DNA of 64,000 nt, from NCBI RefSeq assembly GCF_001598415.1, contig NZ_BCYX01000002.1:62001-126000 (forward strand), given 5' to 3'. Positions 1 through 9,196 of this stretch are shown piece by piece. The DNA comes from Sphingomonas mali NBRC 15500. GTDB lineage: Bacteria > Pseudomonadota > Alphaproteobacteria > Sphingomonadales > Sphingomonadaceae. A program made the position numbers and the translations under genes. The notes beneath the pieces were generated by a model that searched no databases, was not told where the DNA came from, and worked only from the letters and a program-made list of their open reading frames with translations. Each line of letters begins with the position of its first letter. Positions within the stretch are counted from its first letter, which is position 1.

Positions 1-1911
1 GTCGTTGTAGATGCCGGAGATGTTCACCGTCGTGTAGCGCCAGGGCCTGCCGAACACTTCGAATTCGATGCCCTTGCTGATAACCTTGGGGACCGTCAGG
101 TTGGTGCAGGCGATGCCATTCGGCGCCGACACGCACGACTGAGTCTGGAAATCCCTGACCTTGGTGTAGAAAACGTCGGCCGCGAAATTCAGCCGGTTGC
201 CGAGGAATGATTGCTTGAGCCCGACCTCATAGCTGATCGGCCGTTCCGCTCTGACGGGCGAGAGAAAGTGCACGGTCGATGTCAACGTGTCGTTGATCTG
301 AGGAGCCTTGTAGCCCGTCGACACCGTCGCATAAACCATCGTGCTCTTGGAGAAATCATGCTGGATACCGGCACGCCAGGTTAGCGCGTCGGCTGTGGTC
401 CGCGTCGAAAATGCGTCGGGCACGCCAGCGTTGATCGGGTCGGCCTTGGTCTCGGATATAGTCGAGTGCGTGTAGCGCGCGCCGGCGATCAACCGCGTCG
501 ATTCGCCGAGGTAAAACGTGCCGTTGCCGAATGCCGCGTAATCATTGGCCTCCGAATTCGAGATCGCCACGCCGTCACCCAGGACAATGTCGAAGCCGAG
601 GAAGGACGGATGCGCGATCAACTGTCCATGCTGACGATTGAAGAACGTCGCGTGTTGAAAATAGGCACCGACGACCCACTCGAAACGATGGTTCGAGTCG
701 GACGCGAGCCGTAGTTCCTGTGTCAGCAATGAACGCCTGGTCAATTCGGGATCACCCGGAACTCCGCTGGTCAGCGAGACGACCGGGCTACAAGCGACGA
801 AATCGCAATTTTGCAGATACTGGCGCGCATAAGTCGGGGAAAGGCTGATGATGTCGGCAAGCTGGCTACCGGACACCTTCCTGTAGGAAGTGATCGACGT
901 GAGGGTGTTGGCGCCGAGCTTCAGGTCGAATTGGCCGGACACGCCGCCGATCTCGGACGATCCGGTGTTGGGATATCCAGCGCAATTGTCCGTGTTGCTA
1001 GGACTGGGCGTGATTCCGCAAGCATTGAGGGCCTGCGCCAGGAGCGATCCCGGCGTGGCGGCACGCCAGATGAACCCGCTCGCGTGATCCGTCCTGGAGT
1101 GGTTGTAGTCACCAATGAGATTGAAGGTCAGCGTATCGGTGATCTCCCACAGATAGCGCCCACGAAAGCCGAAATTGGTCGAGTCCATGACGTTGCCGTT
1201 CGAGCGATCGACCGACAGGCCATTGTTATTGAAGAAATAGCCCGCGACGCGGAGCGCGGATGTCTCGCTTACCGGGAGATTGATCGCGCCGCGAAGGGCG
1301 CTGCGCGAATATTCCGCGCCCAATCCACGAATGCCGAATTCGCCGGAAACGTAGCCCGACGTCTCATCGATTTTCGGCGCGCGCGTCGTGATATTCAGAA
1401 CGCCGGCCGAAACCGAGCTACCGAACAGCGTACCCTGAGGGCCTTTGAGCACCTCGACTCGCTGGGTGTCGAAAATATCGCTGATGTTGGCGTTACCGAG
1501 CACAACACCGTCTAGGACCACGCTGACCGAGGAGGCAGCCGTCGCGTTGCCGACCTGGTTGGTCCCGATCCCGCGCACGAACGCGCCCCCGCCCGGCGCG
1601 GCGCCCGGCGCCGTGAACTCGAGCGAGGCGCTCGCCTGGGAGAGATCCTGAATGTTCTGCACGCCGCGGCGGGCAAGCTGGTCGGCTGAAATCACGGTGA
1701 CCGCGATCGGCACCTCCTGGACGTTCTCAGACCGCCGCTGGGCCGTGACGATGATGTCCTGGTCTGATGCGAACGTCTGGGCCTCGCCATTCGACGTCGC
1801 CGCGGGCTGCTTCTGGTCGTCCTGAGCTTGCGCCCGCGCGACGCCACCAACCGACGACATGATCGCCATCGACGCGACGGAAACGAAAAGTTTTGACATA
1901 CTATATTTCAT
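1..1911 (-). CDS. TonB-dependent receptor, C-terminus cut by window edge
   Basis: Outer-membrane, TonB-energised importer. The frame opens with ATG at 1911 and stays open to base 1, giving 637 residues; the rest of the barrel lies outside the window. The N-terminus is a signal peptide ending near ARAQAQ, followed by a spacer and the plug start DIIVTAQRRSENVQEVPIAV, then the plug motifs RVEVLKGPQGTLFG and GVLNITT, typical of the sphingomonad catabolic receptors. The ligand cannot be told; it is the first of four receptors in the window and lies next to a secreted carboxylesterase on the same strand, but no operator of either kind described below was found in front of it. The 5' leader holds a hairpin (1930-1962). 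Confidence 0.93.
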   Translation of the reverse strand, partial: MKYSMSKLFVSVASMAIMSSVGGVARAQAQDDQKQPAATSNGEAQTFASDQDIIVTAQRRSENVQEVPIAVTVISADQLARRGVQNIQDLSQASASLEFTAPGAAPGGGAFVRGIGTNQVGNATAASSVSVVLDGVVLGNANISDIFDTQRVEVLKGPQGTLFGSSVSAGVLNITTRAPKIDETSGYVSGEFGIRGLGAEYSRSALRGAINLPVSETSALRVAGYFFNNNGLSVDRSNGNVMDSTNFGFRGRYLWEITDTLTFNLIGDYNHSRTDHASGFIWRAATPGSLLAQALNACGITPSPSNTDNCAGYPNTGSSEIGGVSGQFDLKLGANTLTSITSYRKVSGSQLADIISLSPTYARQYLQNCDFVACSPVVSLTSGVPGDPELTRRSLLTQELRLASDSNHRFEWVVGAYFQHATFFNRQHGQLIAHPSFLGFDIVLGDGVAISNSEANDYAAFGNGTFYLGESTRLIAGARYTHSTISETKADPINAGVPDAFSTRTTADALTWRAGIQHDFSKSTMVYATVSTGYKAPQINDTLTSTVHFLSPVRAERPISYEVGLKQSFLGNRLNFAADVFYTKVRDFQTQSCVSAPNGIACTNLTVPKVISKGIEFEVFGRPWRYTTVNISGIYND

Positions 1912-1929
1912 GCTACATCTCCCCAGTGC

Positions 1930-1962
1930 CTCGATCTTTTCTTGGTTGATCGAGTTTTTTTT
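1930..1962 (+). terminator. Hairpin with T8 tract in the leader of the TonB receptor
   Basis: Arms CTCGATC (1930-1936) and GATCGAG (1948-1954) with an 11-nt loop, followed on the + strand by eight T (1955-1962). In that orientation it has the form of an intrinsic terminator, but no + strand gene precedes it; it lies in the 5' leader of the minus-strand receptor, where it would be read as an A-tract followed by a stem. It may block antisense reading or act on the receptor mRNA. Confidence 0.5.
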
Positions 1963-2028
1963 GAAGTAACTTTCCGACTGCAACAGAAAATCATTTTCAT
2001 ACGCAGATATTTACATAAATATACTTGA

Positions 2029-3606
2029 TCAAAACAGGGACAGCTTGCCGCCAGCCGCAACATAATCACGGAAAACATCGAACCGTATCTTCGAGGAGAC
2101 GGGCCAGCCCACCTCGGGGCGGGAGTGGAGCAGCATGATCCTGCCGGGAGCGCGATGCCACTCGGGCCAGGTAGGGCTGGCGCCATCATTGGGCTCACCC
2201 TTCGTCATGAAGTTGACCCACCGCGTTTTGATCTGATCAGCGACCTGGCGGTCGTCCGCCGTGAACTTCACCCCATTTATGGTCAGCGCGCCCAGGACAT
2301 AGGGCACTTCCGCGGTATGGAAGGCGCGGAACCTGCTCGGGTCTGAGCCCGGATAGCGGTGGTTGAATTCGTAAAGATAGAGAGCGGCCTTCTGAGCCGC
2401 GGCATGGCGTTCGGCCCAGAGGACTAACTGGGACATATAACGGTCGCGCCCGATGTCATCCATCGACTGCGACGCCTCCTCGCCATTGGCATGCGGGTAG
2501 ACCGTCAGGAAGCGCGCGGCGAAGTCGCCATAGCGGCTCGACACGTAATCCTCGAATTGCTGCGGGGTCACCCCGCTCGGCGTACCGAAGATGAAAGCCT
2601 CGTCATGGTTGTACCCTGCCATGACCGGCACGTCCGAAATCACGCGGCCGTCCGCGCTTTCTGGATTCCACGCAATGATCTTGCGGTCGATATTGGGCGC
2701 CATCAGAATCTGGGGCGTCGATCCTTTGGCCGGGGGATTGACGGCGGTCGCCGCGAGAAGGGTATCGGCGGACAGGTGGCGCAATTCGCCGACGCTTCGC
2801 ACACCCAGCCGCTCAGATACGCCCTGCCCGATCTTTTCCGCTTGTGCGAGCGTGCGGCTTTGGACGCCTAGGCTAGGACCGCTCTGGATCACCGCGCGCG
2901 CAAACAACCCCTTGGCGGCCGGCGACACGAGCAGATCGCTGACGGCCGCGGCTCCCGCTGACTGGCCCGAGATGGTGACGTTTGCTGGGTCCCCGCCGAA
3001 ACGGTCGATGTTGACGCGCACCCATTTCAACGCGGCGATCATATCGAGAATGCCGTAATTGCCGGACGATTTGAGCGGCGATTCCGCCGTAAGAGCCGGA
3101 TGGGCAAGAAAACCGAAGACGCCGAGACGATAGTTGATCGTCACCACGACCACGCCTTTGCGAGCCAGGCCCGAGGCATCATAGACCGGCACCGACGTCG
3201 ATCCGCTGCCGAAGCCGCCCCCGTGGATATAGAGCAAGACGGGTCGCTTGCGCCCGGATTTCGATGGCGACCAGACGTTGAGATAGAGACAATCTTCCGA
3301 CCGCCGCCCGACGTTGACGAACTCGTCGGTGAACGGGCCGAATGACCTGCCCTCGGTCTGATAGCAGGCTGGGGAGTAGCGGGTCGTGGCCAGCACGCCC
3401 TGCCAGGGACCTACCTGGGCTGGCGCACGCCAGCGAAAATCGCCGACCGGCGGCTTGGCATAGGGGATGCCGAGGAAGATGTTGAGATCGCCGTCGCCAA
3501 AGCCCTCGATCCGGCCGCCGCTCACGGTGACCCGAGGGCCAGCCGACGCGGCGGTCGTACCGAGGGCCGCCACCGCCGCGAGCGCACAAACCACACCTGC
3601 CCTCAT
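2029..3606 (-). CDS. Secreted type-B carboxylesterase
   Basis: A 525-residue carboxylesterase/lipase family protein (alpha/beta hydrolase, PF00135 type) that would hydrolyse carboxylic esters in the periplasm or outside the cell. It starts with a signal peptide (cut near ASAGP, residue 23), then IEGFGDGDLNIFLGIPYAKP, the oxyanion-hole HGGGFGSGS (about residues 128-136) and the nucleophile motif TISGQSAGAA with Ser216. The usual family motif is GESAG; here the Glu is Gln, as in some bacterial members. Catalytic acid and His are expected in the C-terminal half (the FHTAEVPYVLG segment is typical of this family). It is transcribed toward the truncated TonB receptor; the gap of 118 bases is AT-rich. 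Likely role is release of aromatic acids or alcohols from esters, substrate unknown. Confidence 0.9.
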   Translation of the reverse strand: MRAGVVCALAAVAALGTTAASAGPRVTVSGGRIEGFGDGDLNIFLGIPYAKPPVGDFRWRAPAQVGPWQGVLATTRYSPACYQTEGRSFGPFTDEFVNVGRRSEDCLYLNVWSPSKSGRKRPVLLYIHGGGFGSGSTSVPVYDASGLARKGVVVVTINYRLGVFGFLAHPALTAESPLKSSGNYGILDMIAALKWVRVNIDRFGGDPANVTISGQSAGAAAVSDLLVSPAAKGLFARAVIQSGPSLGVQSRTLAQAEKIGQGVSERLGVRSVGELRHLSADTLLAATAVNPPAKGSTPQILMAPNIDRKIIAWNPESADGRVISDVPVMAGYNHDEAFIFGTPSGVTPQQFEDYVSSRYGDFAARFLTVYPHANGEEASQSMDDIGRDRYMSQLVLWAERHAAAQKAALYLYEFNHRYPGSDPSRFRAFHTAEVPYVLGALTINGVKFTADDRQVADQIKTRWVNFMTKGEPNDGASPTWPEWHRAPGRIMLLHSRPEVGWPVSSKIRFDVFRDYVAAGGKLSLF

Positions 3607-4034
3607 TCCTCTCTCCTGCCATTCAGCAAAGGATCGCCCGACTTAGCATCGGCGCGTTTCTTTCAATTCCGCGAGTGCTACCTCGTGATAATACGAATTG
3701 CAACACCCATTCTAATTGACGATCGACGAAACGCGCCATCGACATTGTCGCTCGGAAGATCGCTCGACGCACCCGACGACACGCAACGCCGGAGCGAGTC
3801 ATACTCGGCACACAATTGATGAATTAAGTTTTTGTACTATCTATATTAATTTAGATTTCGCCAGCAAACTTCGCCCGCCGCATTGCGAGGACGCAACGTG
3901 TTCGGAGCCAAGATTTTGGCACGGCCCGCGGTCTTTGGCAGTTGACACGCCCAGCGTCGACGCTTTAGCTATCCAGAACCGCAATTCTATTTCTCGAGCC
4001 AAGTGTCGGGAGCAGCGGTCGGAGGAGAGGCTGG
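3607..4034. other. Divergent intergenic region, esterase / monooxygenase operon
   Basis: This 428-base region separates the minus-strand esterase from the plus-strand operon starting at 4035. It holds an AT-rich stretch around 3820-3860, a good place for promoters, the palindrome at 3975-3988 listed separately, and a strong ribosome binding site GGAGGAGAGG at 4021-4030. No convincing reading frame was found in it. Confidence 0.6.
3975..3988. promoter_or_regulatory. Palindromic operator AGAAY-N4-RTTCT, site 1
   Basis: AGAAC-CGCA-ATTCT, 47 bases before the ATG of the monooxygenase operon. The same 14-base pattern recurs at 11177, 15083, 20587 and 20697, always in front of an operon of this island, so it is probably bound by the TetR protein encoded at 14319-15056. 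Confidence 0.6.
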
Positions 4035-5138
4035 ATGAGATTTTCTGTTTTCCTGAACGCGCGCACCACGGCGGCAGACCAGGATCGTCGCCTCATCTCG
4101 GACCTGATCGATCATGCAACGCGTGCGGAAGCGCTCGGATTCGATGCCGTATTCATCCCCGACCACCATTTCACGGGGTATATGCCGGTAGCCAGCGACC
4201 CGATGATGTTCGCGGCCTATCTCGCCGCAAAGCTCCCGCGGCTTCATTACGGCTTCTCCGTCACTTCCGTCCCGCTGCACAGTCCGGTGCGCTTCGTCGA
4301 GCGGGTGAACATCCTCGACCAGCTGACCAACGGACGCCTGCTGGTCGGCGTCGGGTCGGGAACCACGCCGGAGGAAATGGTCGGCTTCGGTGTCAACTAT
4401 AAGGAAGCCTCGGCGATCTCCGACGCCAATCTCGCCATCGCCGAGCAGCTCTGGGCCAAGGAGATCGGCGATCCGCCGATCGAATTCGACAACGGGCCAC
4501 ACAAGGGCAAGGTACTGCAACGGATCGCGCCGGCGCCCTTCACGCCGGGCCATGCCCGCCTGATGCCTGTCGCGATGAAGGAAGCCAGTGCCCGGCGGGC
4601 AGCGGAGCATGGCTGGCCTGCCTTCATACCGGCCTTCACCCCGCCCAATATCGGCGGCACCGAACCGCTCAAGCATGTCACGAAATATTTCACCGCGTAC
4701 CGCGACATGCTTCTGGCCGCCGGCCATGACCAGGCACGCGTCGACGATGCGCTCTCCTGGACGACACACACTTATCAATGTGTCCATGTCGCCGAAAGCG
4801 ACGATCAGGCACGCGAGGAGCTAGAAGTGATTCTGCGCGCTTATCAGGCCGCCGTGGATCGCGAGAAATACTTCGCCGACCAGGCTGAACGAGACGCCGC
4901 CAACAAGAAGACCGACGAGACCCCGACGGCGCTGACCGACGAGTGGATCGCGACTTGGTGTCTTTATGGCAGCCCCGAAACGGTGATCGCGCATCTCGAA
5001 CCCTATGCGGAACTGGGGATCGGCAACATCCTTTGCGGCACAACCACCGGTCCCCTCGATCAGCAGCGTCTTGCCTGGGCGGATCGGACGCTCGAACTGC
5101 TGTCCACGCGTGTATTGCCGCGGTTCAAGGTCGCGTGA
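4035..5138 (+). CDS. LLM-class flavin-dependent monooxygenase
   Basis: A 367-residue bacterial-luciferase-like protein (TIM barrel). It shows the family features: IDHATRAEALGFDAVFIPDHH near the N-terminus, the beta-strand GFSVTSVPLHSPVRFVE, then ERVNILDQLTNGRLLVGVGSG (about residues 90-110). Such enzymes use reduced FMN (or F420) and O2 to hydroxylate or cleave organic substrates. The next gene is an FMN reductase with overlapping start, so this is probably the oxygenase half of a two-component FMNH2-dependent monooxygenase. It opens an operon with a glucosidase and a ring-cleavage dioxygenase, so hydroxylation of the released aglycone is the likely job. Start chosen at ATG 4035 behind the strong GGAGGAGAGG. 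Confidence 0.92.
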   Translation: MRFSVFLNARTTAADQDRRLISDLIDHATRAEALGFDAVFIPDHHFTGYMPVASDPMMFAAYLAAKLPRLHYGFSVTSVPLHSPVRFVERVNILDQLTNGRLLVGVGSGTTPEEMVGFGVNYKEASAISDANLAIAEQLWAKEIGDPPIEFDNGPHKGKVLQRIAPAPFTPGHARLMPVAMKEASARRAAEHGWPAFIPAFTPPNIGGTEPLKHVTKYFTAYRDMLLAAGHDQARVDDALSWTTHTYQCVHVAESDDQAREELEVILRAYQAAVDREKYFADQAERDAANKKTDETPTALTDEWIATWCLYGSPETVIAHLEPYAELGIGNILCGTTTGPLDQQRLAWADRTLELLSTRVLPRFKVA

Positions 5139-5707
5139 TGTCTGCGCGCCCGTTCATCGTCGGGATCGGCGGAACGACACGCCCCGGCTCGTCGGGCGAG
5201 AGTATGGTGCGCGCGGTTCTGGCGGCCACCGAAGACGATGGGGCGCGAACCGCGATGTTCGGTGGTGCCGAGTTGGCCGCGTTGCCGCACTTCGCGCCTG
5301 AGCGGGGCGAACGCACGCCCGAACAGCTGGCTTTCGTCGCCGCCATTCGTAGCGCGGACGGCCTGGTGATCGGAACGCCGGGCTATCATGGCGGCATATC
5401 GGGGCTGGTGAAGAATGCGATCGATCTTCTCGAGGATTTGCGCGCGGACGAACGGGTCTATTTCGACGGCCGAGCGGTCGGATTGATCGTCGTGGCGGCC
5501 GGATGGCAGGCGGGCGGCGTCACGCTGCAGGCATTGCGCGGCGTGGTTCACGCAATGCGCGGATGGCCGACGCCACTCGGCATCACCGTCAATACGGCGG
5601 AACAAAAGCCGTTCGATGCCGAGGGACGATTGGCCGACCAAGGGCTGCGCGCGCAGGTCGCCGCGCAGGCCGGGCAGGTCATGCACATGGCGAGGATGAA
5701 GCGGTGA
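5138..5707 (+). CDS. NAD(P)H-dependent FMN reductase
   Basis: A 189-residue flavodoxin-fold reductase (SsuE/NADPH-dependent FMN reductase family). Visible motifs are the N-terminal strand FIVGIGGTTRPGSSGE, the phosphate-binding type loop of the family, and the flavin-binding TPGYHGGISGLVKNAIDLLE at about residues 80-100. It would supply FMNH2 to the monooxygenase encoded just upstream. Its ATG overlaps the TGA of that gene by one base, and its own stop overlaps the GTG start of the next gene, so the three are translationally coupled. Confidence 0.92.
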   Translation: MSARPFIVGIGGTTRPGSSGESMVRAVLAATEDDGARTAMFGGAELAALPHFAPERGERTPEQLAFVAAIRSADGLVIGTPGYHGGISGLVKNAIDLLEDLRADERVYFDGRAVGLIVVAAGWQAGGVTLQALRGVVHAMRGWPTPLGITVNTAEQKPFDAEGRLADQGLRAQVAAQAGQVMHMARMKR

Positions 5708-8103
5708 TCGACAATGACGCGCTGACGCTCACCGCCGGGCGAGACATGTGGTCCACCCACCCTGGCGGTAACGCGCCGTCGGTGCGAATGGCCGACGGCC
5801 CGATGGGGATTGCGAGCGGCCGCGTGGACGAGCGGGACGTCTCGGTTCTGACGCCGAGCGGCGTCGCTATGGGCGCTAGCTGGGATCGCACCTTGGTGGC
5901 GAAGGTCGCCACCATCGTCGGAATGGAGGCGAAGCGCCTTGGCGTCGACCTGATCCTCGCGCCCAACCTCAACCTGGCGCGCACGCCCAACGCCGGCCGC
6001 GCGTTCGAGATGTTCGGCGAGGACCCGCTGCTGGCCGGCGAACTGGGTGCAGCCTGGATTGGCGGAGTGCAGCGCTGCCGGGTCGGGTCGGTCGCGAAGC
6101 ACCTCGTCTGCAACGACACGGAGACGCAGCGCGACCGCTATGACGCGATCGTCGACGAAGCGACTCTGCGCGAAATCTATCTGATGCCGTTCGAATTCGC
6201 CGTCCGCGCCGGCTGCGCGGGGCTGCTCGCTGCCTACAACAAACTGAACGGCGAATATTGTGCCCAGAACGCTCACATCCTCTCTCGCGTTGTGCGTGAG
6301 GATTGGCGGTTCGCGGGTTTCACTGTCAGTGACTGGTTCGGTACCCACGCGGGCGCCGCGTCGATCAATGCGGGGTTGGACCTGGAAATGCCGGGCCCGG
6401 CCCGTTTCATGGGAGAGAAGCTGCGTGAAGCCGTGACAGCTGGCGAGGTCGCGCCGGAGCGCGTGGCGCAGGCCGGCCGTCGCATGCTCGACGCGGCCCG
6501 ACGCTGGTCGGGGCCTGCGCCCGCCGCGCCCGACGATGACCGTGACACTGTGCTGACGGAGGCCGCGGCCGCGGGCTTCGTTCTGCTCCGCAACGAAGAT
6601 GAGGTGCTGCCGCTGGTTCCGGGAGCGGTCCGCCGATTGGCGGTCATCGGGCCGAATGCGGTCGCACCCTGCTTTCAGGGCGGTACGTTCGCCAGGATCG
6701 CGCTCCGGCCCGATGCTACACTGCCTCTTCCGGCGCTCGCGGCGCGGTTCGGCCCAGCCACGGTGCGCTTTGCTCCGGGCTGCCCCCCCGCCTACCGCCT
6801 GCCTCCGATGCCGGCGACGCCTGCGTGCGACCTTGGCGACGGCACGCGCGGTATGACGGTCGAGTATTTCGCAGACCATGATTTCACCATCGCGCTCGGT
6901 CGCGAGACTCGCGACACCAACTCGCTCACCTGGTTCCATGGCATGCACGAGCTCGGCGCGTTCGATCGCTCGGGCGGCGTCAAGGCAAGTGGGTGGTTCA
7001 CGCCCGCCGTCGCCGGCACGCACCGGTTCTTGATCGGCGGAACTGGATCCGTGCGCCTGCGGATCGATGGTCGCGAGGTGCTGGCGGCGGAGCGATACAT
7101 CCCCGCCGCCGACGTGATGGGTGCGCTCAAGAGCGGCGACAGCGAGGCCGTGGCAATCGCGCTGGAAGCGAACGTGCCCGTTTTGGTCGAAGCGGAGCTG
7201 CGCTACACCGCCGCCCGCGCGCACGGCCTATGGTTCGGAATCGATCCGCCGCACGATGCCGGCGCCATGCTGGCGGAGGCAGTGGCGGCCGCGCACGACG
7301 CCGACGCGGTACTCTTGCTGGTCGGCGAAACGGCCGATGCCGGCGTGGAGAGCAAGGATCGCGAGACCACGGCAATTCCCGCAGATCAACAAGCGCTCGC
7401 CCGTCAGGTCATAGCGGCAAACCCAAAGACGATCGTCGCCGTCAATGTTGGGCATGCGTTCGATCCTGGCTTTGCCGAAGGCGCCGCCGCACTGCTTTGC
7501 GTCTGGTATCCAGGCGAGGCGTTCGGGCCCGCGCTGGCCGCCGTGCTTGCCGGAGACCTGGAGCCATCGGGTCGCCTGCCGCTGGCGCTGGCCGCAACAG
7601 AGTCTGACTATCCGGCACTGCACGCGGTTCCCGACCAGGCGGGACGCCTGCCTTATGCCGAACGGCTTGGCATCGGGTATCGCGGAATGGCCGAGCACGG
7701 GCGGCAACCGGCCTTCGGATTTGGCGAGGGGGTTGGCTATGGCCGCTTCGTCTTCGAGAGCGCCCGTGTCACGTCGATGGCGCACGGTGGCCTCGACTGC
7801 CGGGTCGTGGTCCGAAATGTCGGCCGGCGCGCAGCCGCGGCGGTGGCGCAGGTTTATCGCGAGGACGACGGCCTGGCGCTGTTGGGCTTCGCGAAGCAGG
7901 TGATCGCCGCGGGCGATGTCGAAGAAATCGTGGTGGCGGTCGACCCGATCGCGTTGCGACGCTGGCGTGCGGACGAGTGGCAGACGCCTTCCGGCCGATT
8001 CCGGGTTGGCATTGGCCCGTCGTCGCTCGACCGGCCGCTCAAGGTCGAGATCGATTTGGCCGACCAACGACAACTCGCGCCGATCGACAACAGGAGAGAC
8101 TAA
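5704..8103 (+). CDS. GH3 beta-glucosidase with PA14 insertion, cytosolic
   Basis: A 799-residue glycoside hydrolase family 3 protein. The (beta/alpha)8 domain carries MADGPMGIASG, GVAMGASWD, ILAPNLNLARTPNAGRAFEM and the nucleophile loop TVSDWFGTHAG with Asp210. The second domain is interrupted by a PA14 carbohydrate-binding insertion (about residues 380-515), and the C-terminus is fibronectin-III-like. There is no signal peptide, so it acts on imported glucosides. The start is GTG at 5704, overlapping the stop of the FMN reductase (GTGA); longer reading of the frame upstream is just overlap with that gene. In this operon it probably frees aglycones from O-glucosides, complementing the C-deglycosylase encoded at 15.3 kb. 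The exact sugar and linkage are unknown. Confidence 0.93.
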   Translation: MIDNDALTLTAGRDMWSTHPGGNAPSVRMADGPMGIASGRVDERDVSVLTPSGVAMGASWDRTLVAKVATIVGMEAKRLGVDLILAPNLNLARTPNAGRAFEMFGEDPLLAGELGAAWIGGVQRCRVGSVAKHLVCNDTETQRDRYDAIVDEATLREIYLMPFEFAVRAGCAGLLAAYNKLNGEYCAQNAHILSRVVREDWRFAGFTVSDWFGTHAGAASINAGLDLEMPGPARFMGEKLREAVTAGEVAPERVAQAGRRMLDAARRWSGPAPAAPDDDRDTVLTEAAAAGFVLLRNEDEVLPLVPGAVRRLAVIGPNAVAPCFQGGTFARIALRPDATLPLPALAARFGPATVRFAPGCPPAYRLPPMPATPACDLGDGTRGMTVEYFADHDFTIALGRETRDTNSLTWFHGMHELGAFDRSGGVKASGWFTPAVAGTHRFLIGGTGSVRLRIDGREVLAAERYIPAADVMGALKSGDSEAVAIALEANVPVLVEAELRYTAARAHGLWFGIDPPHDAGAMLAEAVAAAHDADAVLLLVGETADAGVESKDRETTAIPADQQALARQVIAANPKTIVAVNVGHAFDPGFAEGAAALLCVWYPGEAFGPALAAVLAGDLEPSGRLPLALAATESDYPALHAVPDQAGRLPYAERLGIGYRGMAEHGRQPAFGFGEGVGYGRFVFESARVTSMAHGGLDCRVVVRNVGRRAAAAVAQVYREDDGLALLGFAKQVIAAGDVEEIVVAVDPIALRRWRADEWQTPSGRFRVGIGPSSLDRPLKVEIDLADQRQLAPIDNRRD

Positions 8104-9005
8104 TGGCTCGCGTTTCCGAAATCCGTTTCGTGGGATATGCCGTCCCTGACCTGGCCGCCGAACGCCGCTTCTACAACGACGTTTGGGGGTTGGCCGAGGT
8201 TCCGTCCGACGACGGCATGGCCTATTTCGCGGCGGCCGGCACCGCGGAGAAATATGTCGTTCGCCTTCGCCAGGACGAGACCCAACGTGTCGATATGATC
8301 GGTTGGGCGGCCGACACGCGCAGTGATGTCGACGCGCTGTTCGAGCAAGTGCGGGAGGCTGGCGGACGGATCGTCACTGAGCCACAGCAACTCGCGACGC
8401 TGGGTGGCGGCTATGGATTCCGCTTCTTCGATCCCGACGGGCGTGAGACCCAGATATCCGCCGACGTCGAGCAGGGCGAAGCGCGCGCGCTCGAACGCGG
8501 CGAGGCGATCCCGGTCAAGATCAGCCACGTCGTGATCCACTCGCCCGATCACAAGGCGCTGGTCGCGTGGTATGAGCGCGCGCTCGGCTTTCGCGTGTCC
8601 GACTGGCTCGGCGATTTCATGTGCTTCATGCGCTGCAACGCATGGCATCACCGACTGGCCATTCTGCCCGGCCCGCCTTGCCTCAATCACGTCGCCTATG
8701 ACGTTCTCACGATCGACGACATGATGAAGGGCGTCGCGCGTCTGAAGAAGAACGACGTCGCCATCCAGTGGGGGCCCGGACGTCATACGGCTGGCAACAA
8801 CACGTTCAGCTATTTCACCACGCCCGCCATGAACGTCGTCGAATATACTTCCGAACTCGAACAGGTCGACGACGAGCATCACCAGCACCAGGTGCACGCT
8901 CCGTCGCCCGAGGCAATGGACCAGTGGGGCATCGGCGTCGGTGGCCCACAAGCCCTGCCCCAGCCGGCGCCCGACAAGGGTCTGTGGCAGGTCGCGCCGG
9001 CATGA
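8103..9005 (+). CDS. Type I extradiol dioxygenase (VOC superfamily)
   Basis: A 300-residue two-domain vicinal-oxygen-chelate protein of the catechol 2,3-dioxygenase / 2,3-dihydroxybiphenyl dioxygenase type. The N-terminal copy (residues 5-120) lacks metal ligands; the C-terminal copy has the expected Fe(II) ligands His142 (KISHVVIHS), His196 (CLNHVAYDV) and Glu247 (MNVVEYTSE). It should cleave a catechol ring next to its hydroxyls. The C-terminal tail is His-rich (DDEHHQHQVH). Start ATG overlaps the TAA of the glucosidase. Position between a monooxygenase, a glucosidase and an alpha/beta hydrolase fits hydroxylation, deglycosylation, ring cleavage and C-C hydrolysis of an aromatic aglycone. 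Confidence 0.92.
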   Translation: MARVSEIRFVGYAVPDLAAERRFYNDVWGLAEVPSDDGMAYFAAAGTAEKYVVRLRQDETQRVDMIGWAADTRSDVDALFEQVREAGGRIVTEPQQLATLGGGYGFRFFDPDGRETQISADVEQGEARALERGEAIPVKISHVVIHSPDHKALVAWYERALGFRVSDWLGDFMCFMRCNAWHHRLAILPGPPCLNHVAYDVLTIDDMMKGVARLKKNDVAIQWGPGRHTAGNNTFSYFTTPAMNVVEYTSELEQVDDEHHQHQVHAPSPEAMDQWGIGVGGPQALPQPAPDKGLWQVAPA

Positions 9006-9196
9006 CGATCGCACTGGTCAAGCGGGCGACGGCTTGCACGACGTCGCTCGTGGCTAGCCACCGGGCAGCCCCCTCGCCCCCGATCGTTAGCCGGTTGAGA
9101 CGCTGCCCGGAACGACCCCGTTCTTCTCCGGCGCGCCCTGCTGCAACCCGTTGACGCAATTGTCAGATTCCCGCGCCCATCCTTCGAGACCCCATC

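Noticed and set aside
5548..7224. Long minus-strand frame opposite the cytosolic GH3 gene
   Set aside because: Arg/His/Asp-rich mirror frame of a well supported gene.
9006..9196. Possible small gene between the VOC dioxygenase and the hydrolase
   Set aside because: The frames are short, lack ribosome sites and carry no motif; the gap is taken as a spacer.
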